The position numbers were made by a program, and so were the translations under genes. This document shows, piece by piece, positions 47,101 through 57,963 of a stretch of DNA of 64,000 nucleotides. The stretch comes from Calonectria ilicicola (taxonomy: Eukaryota > Ascomycota > Sordariomycetes > Hypocreales > Nectriaceae). The stretch spans positions 3,224,001 through 3,288,000 of the forward strand of contig CP085826.1 of NCBI GenBank assembly GCA_020809705.1. The letters are read 5' to 3'. The notes beneath the pieces were generated by a model. That model had not been told where the DNA came from and did no database searches. It was given only the letters and a program-made list of their open reading frames with translations. Position 1 is the first letter of the stretch. Every line of letters starts with the position of its first letter.

Positions 47101-50100
47101 GCAAATGAGGCGTCTTTTTGCCCTGTTGGTTTATCACACCGCTTGCCCAAGATGGTGGGATAATATGGCAATGGGCAAAAGTTGGGATGGAACATGGGGA
47201 CTGATTGTGATGATTGGTTCGGAGCTTTGTCGCCCCCGGCTTGCAATTGTGACTGGGTTATGGCGGGTTGTCACCTTAATGGTCATTGAGTTCCTGGAGT
47301 GCCGTAATCACGAGTGCGCGTAAAAAGTCCATCAAGAGCTAGCAAAGACATTCATCGCAAGAGCGCACGTGGGAATGAGAGATGGGCGGCGAAAGAAGTC
47401 GAGGCGAAACGAGCCAAGTCTGTGGAACAACGCCAGTGGCAAGCTCATTTCAGACCAAGACTGGGGTTCCGTAGCCCGACAAGAGCTGTGGTGGGGAAGT
47501 TGCATGGCAAAAACTCTCGACTGAGCATACAATGGATCTTCATTCCAGTCTTCCTGATGATTACGAGTCAGGAACACCACGAGACCCCCTCTCGAGGGCA
47601 GATCAGGGTTGACTTTTTGGCTGTGATCTCCATACGACAGCTCGAATTTAGTATGTTTCTCATCATGCAGCTCATACGTGACGCACCGAGATCGTGGACC
47701 TCGCTAGCTCGCCTCCAGTCTCACCCCCGTTGGAGCCAAGACCCAACCAAGTTGGGGAATTGACACGCCAATGTTTCCACTGTTGGCGGCACGCCTCGCC
47801 CATTAGTACTATTGTGGCGGGGGAGCCCTGTGAGACAATGAATTCATACTGGGCAGATATTTGATGAGAGGGAGCAGCACCTTCTGCGGTGTGTGGTGTT
47901 GGCCGACGTGGCCGCGGCCATTTTGACCAGTGATTACTTGCTTGAGTTTGCAGCAACCCATCTTTTGTTTACAGCAGCCTTCCTGGCTTGGGATCCGAGA
48001 GAACGGGCGGGCTGGTCTCTGTCGACCGGGCATTCCTGGTCACAACAGAAAGTGTGTGTTGGTTGGGGTGATGAGGCGCACACCACTTCCCCCTTCATCA
48101 CACGGTTTTTCCTTTTTTTGAGTATGTTTGATTTTGGATCTTCTCCCATTGTCTCGAAGAATGGTATTGAGCAGGTGACGGGTTGCATGTGCGGATGAGT
48201 CGGATATCGGATGTGACGTCCGCGAGGTGGCTTGCATTTTGATTCAAAGGGCTTGAGCTTGCATGCAGCGCCACGACCACCCGGCATGTGTGCTGGTTTC
48301 GACGTGGACACCGCAGCGTCAATGATACGGTACGGGAACTGGTGTTATGATTCTCGCTATTACCGAGTGACCTGTATGTTTTGCATCTTGGTACTAAGGG
48401 CCGGCATCTGTGGGCTATTGTTGCTGGCGTTGTAGGATGGCGTGTCACTGAAAACGGAGCCGCCCTCCTGTGTGAATATGTCCCGGGCGGTGGTGCATCG
48501 CACCTGGGTTGCGGTGGTAACTTGTATCGGTGCGTGTAAAAACTGGGGACAGGCACCGGACAGGCACTGATCGGGCGGTTAGAGTGGTCTTACGGTCAAA
48601 GTGTTGGTGCTGGATGAATAGGGATAGATCTCCGGGGCCAAGTTGAGATGGGCTAGATGGTACCTGCAGCGGAGGACCGGTCGACTGACGGTGGCACACG
48701 TGCTGGGCGAGCGACCTGAAGTAACTGCCGACACCGTTCGACGGGATGTGGTGATGTCTTGCCCCTGAATACCGACGGGTGGTGTAGTTTGGCGGTGGAC
48801 CTTAACGTGTTTGTTGACCTCAGACCATTTCGGGGACACTCAGTACCGTTGCATCCCGCTGCTGGTTTATCATTTCCTCCTTTGCTTTTGCCTTTGCCCT
48901 TTGTCCTGGGGTGGTGGCCTTGCCCCCATCTGCGCCGTCAGCCTCGTCTCAATCCCACATCCCTTCATACACCTCCTGCGTGCTTGTGCGGGTGCTAATT
49001 GCCCTTCCCGCCTCACGGACACGCATGTGGTCTCTCGCCAGTCCAGTCAGTGTGTGAAGAGCACGGATGGGCCTGCTTGGGTGCGACTGGATGCGGTAAA
49101 CAGCTGGGGCTGGGGTAGCTTGGAAAGTGGCCTTCAGCGTCATAGCGGGCACCAGGCCGCTCATTGGAAGAGGCGTTTGTCGGCGCTAGTCGTGAAGCGA
49201 CATGAGGGGATCATCCTTGCTGTGTGTGTCCACTTTAATTAAGGCCGTTCACAGAGTGTTGCGGGCGACTTCACTTCAGTGGTTGAGACGGGTGAAGGGT
49301 GATGTGAAAGCGCATGCAGGCGCTAACTGACGCTGTGGAAAACCCACTACAATCTTCTATTTTTTCTATCGAGCAGCCAACATGCCCCATAATGATTCGC
49401 ATCATGCCTGGGTGGTGTTGCCCTTGTGTGATTTGTCCGAGACGGGATAGATTCCATCTGGGTTCGGAGGCGCTGCGGCTCTCCGAGGAGGTAGTGTTTC
49501 TTAATTTAGCTCAGTGTCTCTCTTGTGACTTACTTTGAAGAGAAACAGAGACTCTGTCTTGGCTGACGTGAGAAGAGCAAGAGGAGGAAAAAAAAAAACC
49601 GACCAACAATCTGTTGCGTGTTTGAGCAGGAGGGGAAAAATGGAAACATTCATGGATGGATCACTTTTTCTTTTTTCAGCCTCAGACCCATTGAACTTTT
49701 CCCAACCTCCTCTGTTTCGGTTCCCTTAACAGCAATGCAGCAAGCATTCTGCGACAAATGCTACAGAGCTATCACGCGCGACATACGCACTCCCCGCGAT
49801 AACGAGCGTGCTATAGGAAGCAATACGATGTAAGTAACGTATCAATTTACAGTGGAGGGGCCCCATGTTCTTGCATTCCTCATGACTGAGGGCCCTGAAG
49901 TGTGGGAAAGTGGTTGGAATGTGCCCCTGGAAGTGGGCGGGAGCTCGCAACGTCCCGGGATCCACCTTTTGAGTCCCAGCAGTGTCTCTTGTATTCCAGG
50001 GTTGTTTACCACCTAGGTTCCGATTGTTAGAGTTCCAGTTGATGTTCCATTTCATGTTCCAGCTGGTGTTCCAGCTCCAATTCCCGCCAGGCACAAGTCA

Positions 50101-52022
50101 CAGAAGCCTCGCTTGCCGTGTCTGATGCTGAAGTCAATTGAACTAAACGAGACTTCTGCAGTTACCATGTCGGTTTAGTGTATGCACTATGGCGGCGGCG
50201 CGTACGTACAATACACCCCTTGGAAGATTGTGCCCCTGGGCCTTCTTCTTCGCCTTGAGTTAGCAGCACAAAACTCAGCCGCCCTAAAAGTATCGATTGG
50301 ATACTAGAAGGAAGAAAATGTACCAATAAAGAAAGGAATATAAATAAACAATTCAAAACTGATATATAAACTATTCATTTATTTATAATTTGACTGGAAG
50401 ATGGGGGAAAAAGGTAGAGGGTAACATCCTTCAAGGATTGTACTGGACAGCGCATCCATGGCTCAGCACGGTGTTGCGCACGCTCGTTCTAGGTGGGATA
50501 ACCACCATTATTTTACTATCGAATGTCGATTCCCCCGCTGGTGCCGCGCGCATTGTGCGCCCCATCCAGCGTTAAGCATTCGCCTCTTGCGACGTGCTTC
50601 AGTGGCTAGGCCCCCAGTAATCCTTGCAGCGCACTCCCCTAGCGCCTTTCGATTTTCGCTTTAGTGGCAGCTTAGCGGGGGGGGGGCACTGGGGTGGGCC
50701 GAGGGGAGAACCCGGCTGGAAGCGGCGTCCCGTGGACACTGACTGGCCTGCCCCTTATTTCTTCCACGAGTCTTGGGGGCCCTCTGATGCGCAGTGCTGT
50801 TGCCCGTTGAGCGCATGCCACTGGTCGGGCCAAGTGGGTGCTGCGTTGCTGCTAAATGGGAGGCGAGGGGCCATGATCCTAGTCGGCTGCGCTACGACGA
50901 CGAACGACTGCACCCATCCCATCCTGTGGCCTCAGCCGATCCTCTGCTGGGGGGGCTGGATGGCGCTGTCATTTGTTTATTGTGCTCTGCAGGCTGCGTC
51001 GAGGGTAGCAGCACAAGGCAAAAAGAAACAACAAGATTGCCCAAGGGTGAAGAGTTCAAGCCCTCGGCAAGCCCGCCGCCGCAGGTACAAAGGCAATAAG
51101 AAAAGAAGGGAATTGGCCTTGCTCTCTCAAGCAGACCAGAATTGAGGGGAAGCTGCACGACTCAGACAGCCCAGTGCATCCATCGTTCTGTCGGCCACTC
51201 CTGGGCTATTTCCCCGGGGTGCGCTTACGCTGGGGTTGGATCGGAGCAGTTCTGCTTCGTTCGTGTGGTAGTAGTAGTAAATTTAATCGTAGTAGTACGT
51301 GGTCGGAGTGTAGCCGTAGGCGGCGGCGCGCGTAGAGGCCATTAAGTATACCCTTCAACCGTGCCTCTTTTTTGTCTGACATGGTGCCCGCCGTAAATTA
51401 CTTTACACTCCTCCGATAAATGGTACTCCTCGTCCTCCTTCACTGGTACCTTCCATACCGACCTGCCTGACCTGGTTCTGATACCTTGGACCCCCAGGGG
51501 AGCGGAGCAGTTGCCCGTCTTCTATCCTTCCGTCCATCCCTGCCTGTCCAGAGCGACATTCCACCTCACACACTCTTTTCCTTTACTCCCAAAACCGCCC
51601 ACGACTTTCGTTCTCCTAAACCTCAACCCTGGTTTGGTGTTTCGTCTTGCGTCGCCTTGTCGCCTCGTCTCGCATTGCTTGGTTTGTTATTTTTATAATT
51701 AGGGCTTATCGGTTCGTCCGTTCAATATCCCAATCCCAGGCTTTTGCTGCCGTCGTTCTGCTACTCGCACCCGCGTACCACCACTCGCCGCCACTCACCA
51801 GCTCACCACCGCACAATCTCCACCTTCGAAACCACAACCCGGCACTCCTCCCGCAGTGCTGACCTGCACTGCATTGTGCTGCATTGTGCTGCATTCCCCT
51901 CCGGTCGCATGCAACCTTGCTTTGGCGGTTTGGCCACGCTGCGCCCATCTCGAAACCTCATCTTCTGGGCCCATCGACCTGCCCATTGGCTCATGTGTCT
52001 CGTTGCATAAGGATAGCGCACC
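44168..52022. other. 7.9-kb gene-free interval
   Basis: Short frames are scattered here, but none resembles a protein family or extends across introns (for example 45298-45726, 47314-47763, 48811-49242). The left end is the promoter of the proline-rich gene. Inverted-repeat copy C lies at 50206-50443. GTAGTA units occur near 51268-51298, and three GCATTGTGCT-like units near 51868-51892. The right kilobase is the probable promoter and leader of the RhoGAP gene. Confidence 0.5.
50206..50443. mobile_element. Short terminal-inverted-repeat element, copy C (MITE-like)
   Basis: The left end GTACAATACACCCCTTGGAA continues GATTGTG; the right end is CATCCTTCAAGGATTGTAC, whose reverse complement begins GTACAATCCTTGAAGGATG. 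GTAC therefore stands at both ends. The core has AATATAAATAAAC opposed by CATTTATTTATAA. At 238 bp with no coding capacity it fits a non-autonomous TIR element. A target duplication cannot be fixed because GTAC/TAC at the left edge is itself repeated in CGTACGTAC. Confidence 0.55.
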
Positions 52023-55000
52023 ATGTCGCAGCTTGCGCTCCAGAGCGCTCAAGCCACTCCCACAGCTTCTGCTTCTCATCCGGACGCTGCAATTGCGATT
52101 GCTCGGGATTCGCCTCCGACGACATCACCGACCATGGTCCCGCCCGGGACGCGCTCCTTCTCGGCGCCCGTTTCGGCCGACACAGGCGCCTCTGGAGAAG
52201 CCTCGCTTGACGATTTTGGACAATTCAACTCGAGTCCCGACTTTCCTATACAAGATAGCCCTACAGTGGGACGCATAATATATACAAACCCGGTATATTC
52301 GTCTCTCAGCGCCCTGTCGTCGGCTTCCAGGTGAGCGCCTTCGTCCCAAGTTCCGCCCACCCTCCTCCTCCATCCTTCCCACCCCACACCCCCCGGTCAT
52401 CGCTGACCCAGGGCCTCCTGGACTCTGAACGCACTCGCCGTTCGCCTCTGCCTACCCACACCCTCTTCCTTCTTACACACATATTCTCTTTGCGTCCGTC
52501 ATTCTTTTCCAGCTTTAGTCGCATATGCCATCATTGTCGCAGAAAAGAGTCCTGCGAGGTGGCCCATTGTCCCTCGTGTCTTTTTTTTGCGATTCCCCGT
52601 CTGGCTGGCCCTAAATCTGGTGGCTTTCTGTCGTGGAACCATTCATTATTTCCCACCTTTCTTTGGCTAACTCGTCTTTAAAGCCCAAGATCTCCAAGAC
52701 CACCCATTTCCAGTCCTCTTTCCATGAACACTAGCTTGGCTTACGACCCTTCGAGCCCAAGCCCTCGCACCACTACTTTTCCTCCACAATACACACCACC
52801 ACCAATCCCAGGGAACCAGGCGCCCGACCTCAACACAGCGTCTTTACAACCTAACTCGACAACTTTCTACAGCGACTCTTCCGATTCAGGATCCCCAGAA
52901 CCCAGGAGTCCCAGGTTCGTCTTTGACAATGAATGCTTTTGAAACTTGGCATTTTTGGAATCCAAACCGCCGTGTCGCATCCACACTAACACGTGCTCTT
53001 CGTAGGAACATTCCTCCAAGTATTCCGAATGAATCGCGAACCGTTTCTGATCCGATAAACTTGAAGCCTTCTGAAGGCTCATTTTCGACTCCTCGACCGG
53101 CCATGGCTGGTCCGGTAGCTGCGGCGCAGGCTGAGTCCTGTAGACTCCCTCCTCGCAACTCGTCAATTGATTCGGCCATTTCTGCCATCTCTACCAAGTC
53201 GTCAGGGATCAATGGCTCCCACGAGATGCAAAATGGTGTTGCAGACGTTGCCCACCTCATTAAGACGGCAGGAAGCCCCGAGGCCGTGATTCAGTATCTT
53301 CTCAAGGAAAAGCATTCTCAATCGCAGCAAAATGCACAGCTCTGGCGTTTGGTGGATAAGCAAAGAGCTATGATCCTAGGATTGAACAAGGATCTTGAGA
53401 GGGCTCTCCAGGACAAAGAGAGGTATAGAAAGAAACTGCAGGAAGTTGTTTCGGCACCACCAGCGGCGCACACCGCGAAATCAAAAACTAAGGCTGTGCT
53501 TGCACCTACAGCTCAGATTATTCCCTTAGCGGAAATCGAGCGAGCCAAGCATGAAGCCGCCCCAGACTCACCAATCCTCGAATCTGACAGCCCAAAGGAC
53601 GATGTGAACCTGGCACCTTATCCAATCACGCCCCCTGCCGACCAACCCAACAACTCCCCCTCAGCAGTTGGCGAGGTTCTCAACCCAACGCGGTCCATGC
53701 CAAAACCTCAAGATCACGCTTTGGACAAGTTTGATCACGAGGCAGAGGACAGGGCTGCCGACCAGGCACGCAAAGATAGAGCAGAGCGCCAGCTAAGGGA
53801 GATTCCGTACAACGTCTCCCTACCGCCTTCGCGCAGTTTGCCCAGCGAGCCACCAAAAATGCCGCCTCCGAAACCCCCAACCAACCTGGTCCCAACCGTT
53901 GCTATAGTTGAAGCAACACCGCAGCCGGACGAAGGACTGGCGCAGTTTCCCTCACCACCGCCTCGAAAACCCCCTCCGGCGCCTCTGCAGCTGAACAAGG
54001 ATAGAACTGGGCCGCTCGCTACCCCACCTGAAGACGAAGACAGCGACTCGGACTTTGATGATATTCTGTCGGTTGATGAGCCCACTGAGGAGGAGAAGCG
54101 CGGACGTCGTAGAACCCGGGAAGAGGACGATCGGGAACGCGAAATCATTGCCATCAAAGAGGCGGCGGCGCGCAGCGCCTCGAAGAAGAGCAAATCAAGT
54201 CAGCCTGCTTCTCCAAGGGAAGACACTGCTCCTGCTCCTATGCCTATCCCACCAAGGCCAGAAATTGGAACCGCTTCGCTTGGAGAGATGCTCTCCGGCC
54301 AGAAACCCCGAGAAATCCTAGTGCCAATGTTAAGCCCAGGATTACCTGCAAGCCCTCGACCATTCAATCTGAAGGCGCCAATAAATTCTCCTCCCCTCTC
54401 TCCAAGGAAAGGTGCCGGGTTTTCTGCAGGTCCTCTGTCACCACGTCCGCCTCGCCAGCCGATCCCTCTACCACCAAACACGCCCTTGGCAACGCCTGCT
54501 GTGGCGATCGCTGTTGAGGGCCCATCGTCACCAAGGGTCCAAGCCACTAGCCGGATGCCAGTTGTCGGGAATGCTGAAAACCCTGCCAATAGGTCCAATG
54601 TTGGACGGACTCAGATCTACACTGGTCTTGTAACTGAGGAATACCCCGAGTTACTCCTCCCACCCAACGCGTTGCCTTCCATCGAGGTCAAGGTCGCATC
54701 CTCGCGCATGAAGCCATCCCGTGCGAGCATATTGTCCCTCACCCAATTAGAAGACGATCCCGTATTTACACTGGCTATCATCTCCCGTTCTGACAATGGC
54801 GAGCTGTGGCGAGTTGAAAAAGACTCGGCCTCGCTAGCAAAGCTTGACCAGCGCCTGAAGCAGTTTGCTTCCTTTACAGCCAAGCCTCCGGAGCGTTCTC
54901 TCTTCAACGGACATGCGCCTGCAAAGCTCGATGCCCGTAGAGCTATTTTGGAGTTTTACCTGGATGAAATGCTTAATACGCCTTTTGATAACAACACAGC

Positions 55001-57008
55001 TCTTGAAGTGTGCAAATACCTTTCGACGAATGTTCTTCCACCAAATTCCGACGATTCGGGCTCACTTGGAGACAAGAACTCTGACCACAATCAGACCAGG
55101 ACCGGTCCTGATGGCCGCCCTATACGAAACGGCTACTTGACAAAACGAGGCAAGAATTTCGGTGGCTGGAAGGCTCGATTCTTTGTTCTTGATGGACCTA
55201 TGCTGAAATACTATGAGACTCCGGGAGGTGCTCACTTGGGAACGATTAAGCTCCAGAATGCACAGATTGGCAAACAGTCCCAGAGCAGCGATAACCATTC
55301 TCCAACCCGTGGGGCAAACAGTGAGGAGTTGGACAACCAGTACCGCCACGCTTTCCTCATCTTGGAGCCCAAGAAGAAGGATTCGAGCAGCCACGTAAAA
55401 CATGTCCTTTGTGCCGAGAGTGACAGGGAGCGTGATCATTGGGTGGAAGCTCTATTGCAGTGGATTGATTATCGTGATCCAGATGATGCTGACGCGCCTA
55501 ATCCCAAGTCCAGCACCCCCCATGATCGACAGTCATCAGTGACACAGGAACGCCCATCAACGGCGAAGGCCAAAAAGAGTATCAGCAAGTCCAACCACCA
55601 CCCATCGGACTCAGACACTCTGATTGGCATGAGATACGATGCGACGCAAGCTGGCGAAGCTCCACAGGTTACCAACGTGCGCCCAAAAACCTCTGGTGGC
55701 ATCCCTGACCATACTCATGGATTTGAGGGTCTTTCAGCACAAGCAGCCAAGCTCATCTCTGGACCCAAGGATCCTCAAGTCATTTCCGACATATCTGCAT
55801 GGGGAAACAGGCCTGGACTTCCACTCCCAACTGCCGAAGAAAAGAAGGCAAGAAAACGCAGCTTTTTCGGATTTGGACCCAAGACGCGGTCGTCTTCTGA
55901 TGGACAAGACTCTCTCTTTGGAGGCAGCGAAACAGGCTCAAATTCGACACCACCTCAAAATGGTTATCATGGCCCAGTTCGACAGGCATTTGGAGTTCCG
56001 CTCGGTGAAGCAGTTCGTTACTGCCCCCCTACTGATGTGAACGTGCCTCTTCCCGCTGTTGTCTACCGTTGCATTCAGTATCTTGATGCAAAGCATGCCA
56101 TCTTGGAGGAGGGCATCTTCCGATTGAGCGGCTCTAATCTCGTCATCAAACAGCTTCGAGAAAGGTTCAACACTGAAGGAGACATTAATCTGATAACTGA
56201 TCCTCAGTATTACGATATCCACGCCGTTGCTGGACTTTTGAAGCTGTATCTGCGTGAATTGCCAACGACGATACTGACTCGAGATTTGCATCTGGAATTT
56301 TTGGCTAGTACGGAGATAACTGATCTTCCTGAGAAGATTGCTGCTCTTGGCGAGCTCGTTATTAGACTCCCTCAAGCGAACGCAACCTTGCTCAAATATC
56401 TAATTGGTTTCCTCATCAAGATTATCAATAATGCGGACGTCAATAAGATGACGATTCGGAATGTGGGTATTGTCTTCTCGCCAACGCTCAATATTCCTGC
56501 CCCCGTCTTTGCAATGTTTCTTCAGAACTATGAGGGCATTTTTGGAGTTGATCCAGAGGTTTATGAACTACCATCTCCAGTTTCTGAACCTGATCTGGCC
56601 CGTTTCACAGACGCGCCGCCCCGATTTGATCTCCCTGTCCGCCCGTCGACATCAGGTGGCGGATCACCACATGGTCACTTGCGCAAAGACCCTGCTCGCG
56701 ATATGAGGTCAACCCCCACGCCTCCGCTGATAGGGAACGCGAATGCCCGATCTTCACCTACACCGGGGATCCGACCAGCATACGAACCTAGCTACGGCGA
56801 GCAATCCAACGCGGGCCAAGCTGGAAGACCTGCCTATGATGGTGGTTACGGTGGTTATGACGCCCAAAGCCTCCATCCCCAAGGCGCTGGGTACGAACAG
56901 TCTTACACTCCGAACCGGCGCCGTGAAAGCGCCATCTTTATGGGTGGCTTGATGGGTCCGCAGCATCAGGGATCTAAAAGTCGTCTACGTGAAGAGACTC
57001 GATTTTAA
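52023..57008 (+). CDS. BEM3: Rho GTPase-activating protein with PX and PH domains (Bem3-like)
   Basis: Exons 52023-52330, 52684-52914 and 53006-57008 join to 1513 residues; introns are 353 and 91 nt. Order of parts: Ser/Pro-rich N-terminus; coiled coil about 288-328 (QLWRLVDKQRAMILGLNKDL); long Pro-rich linker with an acidic patch EDEDSDSDFDDIL; PX domain about 715-835 (TQIYTGLVTEEYPELLL); PH domain about 883-998 (GYLTKRGKNFGGWKARFFVL, ending HWVEALLQWID); RhoGAP about 1175-1365 with the arginine finger in GIFRLSGSN near 1216 and LLKLYLRELPTTI, VGIVFSPTLNIP. This PX-PH-RhoGAP order is that of yeast Bem3, which stimulates Cdc42 GTP hydrolysis at growth sites. The tail is Gly/Tyr/Pro-rich. The gene symbol is by domain architecture. 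Confidence 0.94.
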
Positions 57009-57963
57009 TTGTACATGAAACGACCGGTCGTTTATTTTCTGTCATTTACAACATACCCACTCGTTTCGACAGCGATGATACCATTTATAGCGTCTATTTT
57101 TCTTTTAATTTCAACAACATCCTGGTTCAGTTCACGAAGTTGAAACGGAGTTGTCATTTTATCTGGCGAGAAATTGTGATTTTGGGAGGAGGAGGAGATG
57201 TATTGAAAGACCATGGTCGGGGATTTCCAGGTACCCGACGACTGTGTGTTCTAGAGAGTAGGGGTTGTGAGTTGGTGAATGTACGAACAGCATGGCTCAG
57301 GATGCACATGAGTTTTTTTGGAGCCTTAAGTGGCCTGGGAGGCTTTGTAATTTTCGTCCGTCTACAGCAACGGTTGGGAATACTCCTGGTTTAGCATGGC
57401 GTTAACGGGTTGTTTGCACACATCGGGCCTCTTAGCCAGCTGCGAGGATGATGGATGAGACATGGGTATCTTCTCGAATCAAACGCATTTGTACGTAGTT
57501 TTGGACATGCATTTGGATATTATGTACTCCACAGACTGGGAAATGAAATACATGTCACATCCAAAGCCGGGTGCCTTCTCGTACTTTTTTTTCTGTGTTG
57601 TTGTCGTAGTCGACTTGAACTGCAAAACTGGGCTTCCCGAAAACATCGGTTTGTGATTAAAAGGAAGAAAATGGATAAGAAACGATGGGAAAAGGATAAA
57701 GGGAACACAATCCTTCAAGGATTGTACTGTAGACGCACCAGCTCTTGGTCTTTCAACTGACATGATCATACCCGCCGTCCACCATCCTTCTACAAGTCAC
57801 GTGCGAAAATGACGGAGCGATCGGATGACGTAGCCCCGACAGCCGCTTAGCCACAGGCCCTGTTTTCAGAAATTGGTGCATCGCCGTCGGACACTCGGCG
57901 TCAGACATCGCCGTCCTCCACAGACAAATCTTAATCAACCGGCGCTCAACTCGCACAACTCCG
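57009..57963. other. Spacer upstream of the Zn2Cys6 gene
   Basis: This 955-bp interval contains the RhoGAP 3' UTR, an orphan inverted-repeat end (57707-57725) and the promoter of the next gene. No gene is supported. Confidence 0.55.
57707..57725. repeat. Orphan end of the inverted-repeat family (copy D), perfect palindrome
   Basis: ACAATCCTTCAAGGATTGT is a perfect palindrome with 9-bp arms around one C, followed by ACTG. It is the best-preserved form of the right terminus of copies B and C. The purine-rich sequence before it (57655-57706) resembles the inner flank of the family, but no matching left end is found within 300 bp. It lies 238 bp upstream of the Zn2Cys6 gene start. Confidence 0.6.
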
